DNA of 6,571 bases from the NCBI GenBank assembly GCA_027346035.1, contig DAIESZ010000093.1, positions 1 to 6,571 of the forward strand. Reading direction: 5' to 3'. The notes beneath the pieces were generated by a model. The model searched no databases and was not told where the DNA came from. It was given only the letters and a program-made list of their open reading frames with translations. Below are positions 1 to 4,524 of the stretch, piece by piece. The position numbers were made by a program, and so were the translations under genes. This DNA is from Propionibacteriaceae bacterium (GTDB lineage Bacteria; Actinomycetota; Actinomycetes; Propionibacteriales; Propionibacteriaceae). Each line of letters begins with the position of its first letter. The stretch's first letter is position 1.

Positions 1-2
1 GT

Positions 3-8
3 GAGGAG
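3..8 (+). promoter_or_regulatory. Ribosome binding site of the PQQ-like gene
   Basis: GAGGAG lies six bases before the ATG at 15. It is a good Shine-Dalgarno match at normal spacing and supports that start. The promoter lies left of the window. Confidence 0.75.
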
Positions 9-14
9 ACACGC

Positions 15-1565
15 ATGCGGACTTTCAGACCCCGCGGCGGACGCCGAACGGCGTCCATCGCCGCCGCAGTACTCGCCTCGGGCGCCTTGCTGGCCGCCTC
101 CGTGGCCGCGCCCAGCAGCGCCGCACGCGCCGGAGGGTCCCAGTGGACGATGTTCGGCCAGAACCTCGGCAACACCGCGAACCTCTCGGCCACGGCGATC
201 AACCCCGCTACCGTGGGCTCGCTGAAGCCCAAGTGGACGCTGACCACCTCGGGTGACGTGTCTGCTCGGGCGGCCGTGGCCCAGGGAATCGCCTACTTCC
301 CGGACTGGGCCGGGAACCTCTACGCCGTCCAGGCGGCAACCGGCACGGTGCTGTGGAAGAACGACATCGCCAGCACCTACCTGGACCAGCAGGCCGGCAC
401 CGTCGTGTCGAGGACCAGTCCCTTCCTCGACACCGCGACCGAGACGCTGTACATCGGCACCCAGCAGGGCGCGGAACTGCTCGCCATCAACGCGGTCACC
501 GGGGCGCTGAAGTGGAACACCCAGCTCGACTCGCATCCGCTTGCGGTCGACACCCAGTCCCCGGTCGTCTACGACGGGTCGATCTACGTGGGTGTCGCCT
601 CCCTCGAGGAGGGCGCGGCGGCCAACCCGTCCTACCCGTGCTGCTCGTTCCGGGGCAGTGTCCTCAAGATCGACGCGGCGACCGGTGCGGTGCAGTGGAA
701 GACCTACATGGTGCCGACCGGATACACCGGTGGGTCGGTCTGGGGCAGCACGATCGTGCCCGACCCGGCCCGCGGTGTGGTCTACGCGACGACCGGCAAC
801 AACTACACGGTCTCCGGCGATTCGCCCGACAACCACGTCGACTCGGTGCTCGCGCTGAGGATGGGTGACGGGTCGGTGGCGTGGGCCGACCGGTTCGCCA
901 CCAGCGACGACTGGAACGTGGCCTGCTTCTCGGCCGGGACGAACTGCCCGGTGAATTCGGGTCCGGACTTCGACTTCGGTTCCGGGGTGCAGCTGTTCAC
1001 CATCCAGACGCCCACCGGACCGCAGCAGATCATCGGCGCAGGTCAGAAGAGCGGCGTCTACACCGCGATCGACCCGAACACCGGCAAGGTGCGGTGGGCC
1101 ACCCAGGTCGGCCCGGGCTCGGCGCTCGGCGGGATGGAGTGGGGATCGGCCACCGACGGCCGGCGCATCTACGTCGCGATCGGCAATCTCTACGGCATGC
1201 CGTACGCCGACCCCTCACTGGGCACGGCAGGGACGTGGGCGGCGCTCGATCCGTCCACCGGGAAGGTCGTGTGGCAGGTGGCGGACCCCAACGGCGCGGT
1301 CGACCTCGGTCCGCTCACCGTCGCCAACGGCGTCGTCTTCGCCCCGTCGGCCGCGGGTGGAGCGTCCGACCCGAACATGCTCGCACTCAACGCGGCCACG
1401 GGCGCGACGATGTGGAGCTACGCCGCGGGCGGCACGGTCGTCGCCGGCGCCTCGATCGCCGGCAACACGCTCTACTGGGGATCCGGCTACAGCCACTTCG
1501 GCGGAGCCTTCCCCCAGTTCACCGCCAGCCACACGTTCTACGCGTTCAGCCTCGGCGGGCGGTGA
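15..1565 (+). CDS. Exported PQQ-like beta-propeller protein (polyvinyl-alcohol dehydrogenase-like)
   Basis: This is a 516-residue protein. Residues 1-38 form a signal peptide: Arg-rich start, Ala/Leu-rich core, small residues (SSAARA) near the cleavage point. It has two arginines (GRRTAS), but this is not a convincing Tat motif, and there is no lipobox, so a soluble exported protein is likely. The body carries repeated propeller-blade motifs of the type LDxxTGxxxW, at about residues 105-114, 157-167, 218-228, 279-290, 351-361, 410-420 and 457-467, which points to a seven- or eight-bladed fold. Family-like marks are an adjacent Cys pair (209-210, in YPCCSFRG), TGNNY (260-264), Cys304 and Cys311, GPDFDFG (316-322) and GQKSG (343-347). 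In quinoprotein dehydrogenases an adjacent Cys pair forms a vicinal disulfide over PQQ. No CxxCH haem motif is present, so any redox partner would be separate. Oxidation of an alcohol or polymer substrate is inferred; a non-catalytic BamB-like propeller remains possible. It is transcribed towards the HTH gene and appears to stand alone. Confidence 0.85.
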   Translation: MRTFRPRGGRRTASIAAAVLASGALLAASVAAPSSAARAGGSQWTMFGQNLGNTANLSATAINPATVGSLKPKWTLTTSGDVSARAAVAQGIAYFPDWAGNLYAVQAATGTVLWKNDIASTYLDQQAGTVVSRTSPFLDTATETLYIGTQQGAELLAINAVTGALKWNTQLDSHPLAVDTQSPVVYDGSIYVGVASLEEGAAANPSYPCCSFRGSVLKIDAATGAVQWKTYMVPTGYTGGSVWGSTIVPDPARGVVYATTGNNYTVSGDSPDNHVDSVLALRMGDGSVAWADRFATSDDWNVACFSAGTNCPVNSGPDFDFGSGVQLFTIQTPTGPQQIIGAGQKSGVYTAIDPNTGKVRWATQVGPGSALGGMEWGSATDGRRIYVAIGNLYGMPYADPSLGTAGTWAALDPSTGKVVWQVADPNGAVDLGPLTVANGVVFAPSAAGGASDPNMLALNAATGATMWSYAAGGTVVAGASIAGNTLYWGSGYSHFGGAFPQFTASHTFYAFSLGGR

Positions 1566-1582
1566 CCCGACCGACTGAATGG

Positions 1583-1605
1583 GTCTGACGACGTGTTCGT
1601 CTGAC
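1583..1605. repeat. Small hairpin made from a 9-base direct repeat
   Basis: GTCTGACGA occurs at 1583-1591 and again at 1599-1607. Because GACGA and TCGTC are complementary, the stretch can also fold: GTC/GAC plus GACGA/TCGTC around one T-T mismatch and a 5-base loop. It starts 18 bases after the stop of the PQQ-like gene and may add to termination. Its role is unknown. Confidence 0.4.
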
Positions 1606-1614
1606 GAAGCCGGC

Positions 1615-1649
1615 GGGTGGGCGGGACGCCGTGAGCGTGCCGCCCACCC
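1615..1649. terminator. Strong hairpin, probable bidirectional terminator
   Basis: GGGTGGGCGG (1615-1624) pairs perfectly with CCGCCCACCC (1640-1649). Past one G-G mismatch, ACGC (1626-1629) pairs with GCGT (1635-1638) around a 5-base loop. The stem is therefore 14 pairs and very GC-rich. It lies between two convergent genes and could serve both. There is no proper T-tract on either side, as is common for actinobacterial terminators. Confidence 0.65.
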
Positions 1650-1665
1650 CCTTCGCGCGCGGCCG

Positions 1666-1683
1666 CACCTGGCGCCACAGGTG
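1666..1683 (-). terminator. Short hairpin just downstream of the HTH gene
   Basis: CACCTG (1666-1671) and CAGGTG (1678-1683) form a perfect 6-pair stem with a 6-base loop. It lies 14 bases beyond the stop of the minus-strand HTH gene, so it could be that gene's own weak terminator. No T-tract follows. Confidence 0.35.
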
Positions 1684-1697
1684 GGCCCGCTGCCTGC

Positions 1698-2429
1698 TCA
1701 GCCGCCGAGGTTCACCTGGTCGGTGTAGCAGCGCCACGACGCGGAGTCGTCCCTGATGTGGGCCGCGAACGTCCGTCCAAGAGGGGTCAGCGGCGGGTGC
1801 TGCTCGCGGCACGCGAGCCCCATGTCGACCGGAACCTGTCGGCCGTCCTGGAGCAGGCAGACCCAGTCCGACCAGGTGTGCGTGGCGTTCTGCGCGGGGG
1901 GCGCGGCGGTGAGCCCGTCGTAGTTCGTGGTGCAGAAGCGGTAGACGTCGACGCCGCCCGTCGAGATCGGAGTCGCCAGTCCGGCCCCCACCAGCCACAC
2001 CAGGCAGACGCCCGCGACGACCAGCAGGGTTCGGGCCGCGCGTCGCGTGAGACGGCCGCTCGGCTCTGCTGGACCCCGGTCCGGCCGACTCCGAAGTGCG
2101 GGGTCGGCGATCCCCGAGGCCGGGGGAGCGTCGGCCTCGGCGGGAGCCCCGGCTGACTCGGGATGACGGGCCAGCCGGCGACGTCGGGTGAGCCATGCGT
2201 CGGTCGCGTCCGGATCCCACTCGGTGATCATCCTCAGCAGCACGTACTCGCTGGGCAGGGCATCCGTCCGGGTGAGGGCGCTGTGCACGGAGCTGTGAGA
2301 GAGGCCCATCCGGCGTCCGAGCGCCTTGTAGCCGGCGTTGCCGTCGCGCGATCTCAGCCGGGCCAGGTCATCGTGGAACGCCTCGAGAGAATCCGGGGGC
2401 TCGGTGACGGGCTCGTCCCCTGTGTCCAT
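1698..2429 (-). CDS. Membrane-anchored helix-turn-helix protein with four-Cys extracytoplasmic domain
   Basis: From the ATG at 2429 the protein has 243 residues. An in-frame GTG at 2453 would add eight. I prefer the ATG because GGAAAG lies nine bases before it, but the choice is uncertain. An HTH of the Xre-like type common in actinobacteria lies near residues 30-54 (core YKALGRRMGLSHSSVHSALT), followed by a helical part ending in a run of arginines (about 82-85). Residues 90-132 are an Ala/Pro/Arg-rich linker. One membrane helix spans about 133-155 (TLLVVAGVCLVWLVGAGLA), with positive residues just before it, so the N-terminus is cytoplasmic. About 88 residues then lie outside, with four cysteines at 166, 191, 207 and 234 and motifs DWVCLLQDGRQVPVD and ACREQHP; two disulfides are plausible. 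The layout suggests a one-component membrane regulator that senses an outside signal. No adjacent target or partner gene is obvious, and neither ligand nor regulon can be read from the sequence. Confidence 0.8.
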   Translation of the reverse strand: MDTGDEPVTEPPDSLEAFHDDLARLRSRDGNAGYKALGRRMGLSHSSVHSALTRTDALPSEYVLLRMITEWDPDATDAWLTRRRRLARHPESAGAPAEADAPPASGIADPALRSRPDRGPAEPSGRLTRRAARTLLVVAGVCLVWLVGAGLATPISTGGVDVYRFCTTNYDGLTAAPPAQNATHTWSDWVCLLQDGRQVPVDMGLACREQHPPLTPLGRTFAAHIRDDSASWRCYTDQVNLGG

Positions 2430-2618
2430 GCGTCCAATCTTTCCATCGGACACCGTCCCGCCCTACCGAACCCGCGCCGGTCATGGAGACTGACATCGCC
2501 GGTGGTGCAATTCGGTGACGGTGGTGGGGCGCGGCGCTCGGGGGCGCGCCCCAACGATCCCGACAGTCCGCTCCCTGGAGGCTTCCCGTGTGCCCCCGGG
2601 AGTGACACGATCCTGTTC
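2430..2618. other. Divergent intergenic region, no clear promoter
   Basis: This gap separates the start of the HTH gene (leftward) from the DUF1801 gene (rightward). I found no convincing -35/-10 pair on either strand. The only clear structure is a perfect 12-base palindrome, GGGGCGCGCCCC, at 2541-2552, which could be a protein site or chance in GC-rich DNA. If the HTH gene starts at the GTG, its 5' end extends to 2453. Confidence 0.4.
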
Positions 2619-2975
2619 ATGGGCGCGGTCACCGACTATCTGCGAAGTGTCGACCCGGCCGTCCGGCCGGCGCTGCAGCACGTGGTCGATCGCGCGCGGG
2701 CCCTGGTTCCCGGGCTCGATGAAGGGGTGAGTTACGCGATGCCGGCGTTGATGCTTCAGGGCAAGGGGCTGCTCGCGGTGAGGCAGGCCAGGACGCATCT
2801 GGCGCTCTACCCGTTCAGTGGGCAGGTTGTCGCCGCGGTGGCGCCCCGCCTGAACGGCTTCTCGATCTCGAGTGGGACGATCCGCTTCTCGGTGGACCAT
2901 CCCGTTCCCGATGATGTCCTCGATGATGTCGTCCGCCTGCGGCATCAGGAGATCGAGCGCGGCCGGCGGCGTTAG
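2619..2975 (+). CDS. DUF1801 family protein (YdhG/Fra-like fold)
   Basis: The protein has 118 residues, usual for a single-domain DUF1801 protein. Family features are an N-terminal helix (DYLRSVDPAVRPALQHVVD, 6-24), the motif VSYAMPAL (37-44), strands with HLALYPFSG (60-68), and the hallmark SGTIRF (85-90) followed by DHPVPDDVLDDVVRLR (93-108). Members are small cytoplasmic proteins; some have been linked to iron delivery, but no biochemical role can be assigned here. The frame stays open far upstream, but that part overlaps the antisense of the HTH gene and does not look like protein, so the ATG at 2619 was chosen. No good Shine-Dalgarno lies close to it: GGGAG at 2598-2602 is 16 bases away, and a CACGAT sequence ends seven bases before the ATG. 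A leaderless start is therefore possible. The gene converges on the tRNA-Ala gene with a gap of only 17 bases. Confidence 0.8.
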   Translation: MGAVTDYLRSVDPAVRPALQHVVDRARALVPGLDEGVSYAMPALMLQGKGLLAVRQARTHLALYPFSGQVVAAVAPRLNGFSISSGTIRFSVDHPVPDDVLDDVVRLRHQEIERGRRR

Positions 2976-2992
2976 TCGGAGCTCAGGGTGGG

Positions 2993-3065
2993 TGGAGCTA
3001 AGGGGACTCGAACCCCTAACCCCCTGCTTGCAAAGCAGGTGCGCTGCCAATTGCGCCATAGCCCC
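2993..3065 (-). tRNA. tRNA-Ala (anticodon UGC)
   Basis: The minus strand folds as a complete 73-base cloverleaf. The acceptor GGGGCTA pairs with TAGCTCC and includes the G3-U70 wobble pair, the classic alanine identity element. The D stem is GCGC/GCGC. The anticodon stem CCTGC/GCAGG encloses the loop TTTGCAA with anticodon TGC. The T arm is AGGGG-TTCGAGT-CCCCT and the discriminator base is A. The 3' CCA is not encoded (the next bases read CCC), so it must be added by a nucleotidyltransferase. No integrase or repeated tRNA end is visible, so nothing indicates use as an attachment site. Confidence 0.97.
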
Positions 3066-3079
3066 GTCGTGCTCGGTCG

Positions 3080-3085
3080 ATTCTA
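3080..3085 (-). promoter_or_regulatory. -10 box of the tRNA-Ala gene
   Basis: On the minus strand this reads TAGAAT, a near-consensus -10 hexamer, ending 14 bases before the tRNA. A start about seven bases further on would leave an 8-base leader for RNase P to remove. No good -35 element stands at 16-18 bases. Confidence 0.6.
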
Positions 3086-3132
3086 CGGTGGGCCGGAGCG
3101 CCCCGCCACTCGCGGCAACCCGGCTTGGGCCC

Positions 3133-3182
3133 ACAACATTCGACGTTCTCCCGCGTAGTCGGGGGAAAACGTCGAATGTTGT
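3133..3182. repeat. Long near-perfect hairpin, possible terminator or repeated palindrome
   Basis: ACAACATTCGACGTT (3133-3147) is exactly mirrored by AACGTCGAATGTTGT (3168-3182). With a 2-base bulge at 3168-3169, pairing can continue through TTCTCCCG (3146-3153) with CGGGGGAA (3160-3167), giving about 21 pairs around the loop CGTAGT (3154-3159). It begins three bases beyond the stop codon of the pabC-like gene on the minus strand and lies upstream of the tRNA -10 box. It could therefore stop pabC transcripts before the tRNA promoter. Neither side has a T-tract. The AT-richer outer arms are unlike the surroundings, so it could instead be a dispersed repeat or a protein-binding site. Confidence 0.7.
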
Positions 3183-3185
3183 CGG

Positions 3186-4049
3186 TCAGAAGCCGCTCCA
3201 CGCGACGACGCGGGCCGTCAGCTCCGCGTTCTGGGGCAGGGGACGCCCGTCGAGTTCGAGGATCGGCGCGGCACCGCGCACCGACGACACGAGCCACGAT
3301 CCGTCGGCCTCGGCCAACTGCTCGGGCCGCAGCAGTTCGGACGCCGTCCGCCACCCGGCGACGGTTGCCGCGTGGAAGATGACCTCCTGGGTGATCGAGG
3401 CGAGGATGCCGGTGGCCCCGCGTGGCGTGGTGATGAGGCGGTCCCCGAAGGCGACGACCAGGGCCGACGTCGGACCCTCGAGGCAGTAGCCGTCGGTCGA
3501 GACGAACAGCACGTCGTCGACGCCCCGGCGCGCGGCCTCGCGCTTGACGGCGACGTTCACTGCGTACGACAGGGTCTTGGCGCCCCCGAGCAGCCATGGG
3601 GCGTCCGCGTAGGCGTCGGAGGCAACTCCTCGCGTCAGGGCGGTCACCCGGACGCCGGCCCGCTGCGCGATCGCCGGGGCGGTCATCGGGGTGATCGTGA
3701 GCAGCCCCACGGGATCGGTGTGAACACTCTCGCGCCCGCGCGTCCAGATGATTTTGAGCGTGGCCTCCCCGGTGAACGGGCAGGCCGCGACGGCCTCGCC
3801 GATGAGATGGCGCCACACGTCGAGATCGGGAGCGGGTCCCTCGAGCAGGCCGATCGAGCGGGCGAACCGGGCCAGGTGGGCCTCCAGGTGCTCGACCCGG
3901 TGGCCGGAGCCGTCGATGACCACCCGGGTGGCGTCGAACACGCCGTCACCCCTGGTGAGGCCCAGATCGTCGGCGCCGACCACGAGGGCGTCCGGCCCGA
4001 TCACACCGCGTCCGAGGAATCCGACCACCTGCTGCACCTGCTGGGTCAT
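3186..4049 (-). CDS. pabC: Class IV PLP enzyme, probable 4-amino-4-deoxychorismate lyase
   Basis: The protein has 287 residues and the fold-type IV PLP layout. It has LTRGDGVFDATRV (31-43) in the small domain, then the catalytic lysine, which should be Lys158 in WLLGGAKTLSYA, then DDVLFVSTDGYCLEGPTSAL (178-197) with conserved Glu191. A phosphate-binding stretch is near GATGILASITQE (211-222). Aminodeoxychorismate lyase releases pyruvate from 4-amino-4-deoxychorismate to give p-aminobenzoate for folate synthesis in the cytoplasm. The overall motif pattern resembles actinobacterial proteins annotated as this enzyme, but branched-chain and D-amino acid aminotransferases share the fold, so substrate is inferred. 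No pabA or pabB lies nearby. The ATG at 4049 has no Shine-Dalgarno but sits seven bases after TACGAT, predicting a leaderless mRNA. It is transcribed away from the DUF5318-ponA1 unit. Confidence 0.8.
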   Translation of the reverse strand: MTQQVQQVVGFLGRGVIGPDALVVGADDLGLTRGDGVFDATRVVIDGSGHRVEHLEAHLARFARSIGLLEGPAPDLDVWRHLIGEAVAACPFTGEATLKIIWTRGRESVHTDPVGLLTITPMTAPAIAQRAGVRVTALTRGVASDAYADAPWLLGGAKTLSYAVNVAVKREAARRGVDDVLFVSTDGYCLEGPTSALVVAFGDRLITTPRGATGILASITQEVIFHAATVAGWRTASELLRPEQLAEADGSWLVSSVRGAAPILELDGRPLPQNAELTARVVAWSGF

Positions 4050-4055
4050 GGGCCG

Positions 4056-4061
4056 ATCGTA
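4056..4061 (-). promoter_or_regulatory. -10 box for leaderless pabC-like transcript
   Basis: On the minus strand this reads TACGAT (TANNNT consensus), followed by six bases and then ATG. With the usual distance from the -10 box, transcription would begin on the A of the start codon. The gene has no Shine-Dalgarno, which agrees with this. No clear -35 box is visible. Confidence 0.6.
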
Positions 4062-4071
4062 GTCGCGGACC

Positions 4072-4077
4072 TACCCT
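4072..4077 (+). promoter_or_regulatory. -10 box for leaderless DUF5318-ponA1 transcript
   Basis: TACCCT (TANNNT consensus) is followed by six bases and the ATG at 4084, so the transcript should start at the start codon. The GGGTGA just before the ATG is too close to act as a good Shine-Dalgarno. The -35 region would fall near 4049-4054, on the predicted start of the opposite gene. Confidence 0.6.
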
Positions 4078-4083
4078 GGGTGA

Positions 4084-4500
4084 ATGCGAACCCGCCGCCA
4101 GGTCATGAGCCACGCGCTGCAGCGTCGGCGTGCCCTCGAGTCTCTGCGGCGGCCCGATCTGGCGTTCAGCGGGGAGAATCCGTGCGACGCCGACCCGATG
4201 CTGATCCGGGCCGCGCTGCACCACGGGGCCCCCGCCGGACAGGAGTGTCCGGTTTGCGCTTCGGAGCGCATGTTGGTCCTCAACTACACTTTCGGGGATC
4301 AGTTGGGGCAGTTCTCGGGACGGATCAAGTCGCGCGAGGAACTCGAGGAGATGGAGACCCAGTTCGGCGAGTTCACCGTGCGGGTCGTCGAGGTCTGTCC
4401 CGACTGTCGCTGGAACCTCCTGATCGAAACCTACGTGCTCGGTGACGGACGCCGCCGGCGTCCACCACGGCGGCAGCAGACCGTCGAGGACCTCTACTGA
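4084..4500 (+). CDS. DUF5318 family zinc-ribbon protein
   Basis: The protein has 138 residues. Two cysteine knuckles, CPVC (55-58) and CPDC (105-108), flank an about 46-residue insert and look like a four-Cys zinc ribbon. The N-terminus is basic (RTRRQV, LQRRRAL), the middle acidic and helical (SREELEEMETQFGEF, 83-97), and the end a basic patch (RRRRPPRR, 123-130) followed by an acidic tail. There is no signal peptide or membrane helix, so it is cytoplasmic. The sequence and place fit DUF5318, whose mycobacterial member (Rv0049) also stands directly before ponA1. Function is unknown; nucleic-acid or protein binding is inference from the ribbon and basic patches. The gene is followed after 24 bases by ponA1 on the same strand, which implies an operon and a possible link to cell-wall synthesis. 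The start at 4084 rests on the -10 spacing; a second ATG at 4105 is less likely. Confidence 0.82.
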   Translation: MRTRRQVMSHALQRRRALESLRRPDLAFSGENPCDADPMLIRAALHHGAPAGQECPVCASERMLVLNYTFGDQLGQFSGRIKSREELEEMETQFGEFTVRVVEVCPDCRWNLLIETYVLGDGRRRRPPRRQQTVEDLY

Positions 4501-4514
4501 CACGGCACAACCAC

Positions 4515-4519
4515 GAGGG
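4515..4519 (+). promoter_or_regulatory. Ribosome binding site of ponA1
   Basis: GAGGG ends five bases before the ATG at 4525 and decides that start. It lies between the DUF5318 stop and ponA1, so ponA1 is translated from its own site within a shared mRNA. Confidence 0.65.
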
Positions 4520-4524
4520 CAGTC

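Noticed and set aside
1546..2220. Minus-strand frame of 224 codons overlapping the HTH gene
   Set aside because: It spans three hairpins and the end of the PQQ-like gene and has only shadow composition.
2541..2552. 12-base palindrome GGGGCGCGCCCC as an operator
   Set aside because: It is self-complementary but made only of G and C in GC-rich DNA and not positioned on a recognisable promoter; chance is likely.
2163..2618. Upstream extension of the DUF1801 frame
   Set aside because: It is antisense to the HTH coding sequence and its start region, and DUF1801 homology begins right after the ATG at 2619.
2978..2999. GGAGCT direct repeat at 2978-2983 and 2994-2999
   Set aside because: Six bases is too short to mean much, and the second copy is part of the tRNA acceptor stem.
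2993..3065. tRNA-Ala gene as an integration site for a mobile element
   Set aside because: There is no integrase, no repeated tRNA 3' fragment and no shift in base composition on either side.
3016..3816. Minus-strand frame of 266 codons overlapping the pabC-like gene and the tRNA
   Set aside because: It runs through the hairpin and into the tRNA gene and is Arg/Gly-rich low-complexity; the pabC-like frame has the conserved motifs.
3372..4445. Plus-strand open frame of 357 codons across the pabC-like gene and into DUF5318
   Set aside because: It crosses the real genes and their shared promoter region, shows no domain motifs, and is explained by high GC at third codon positions of the opposite strand.
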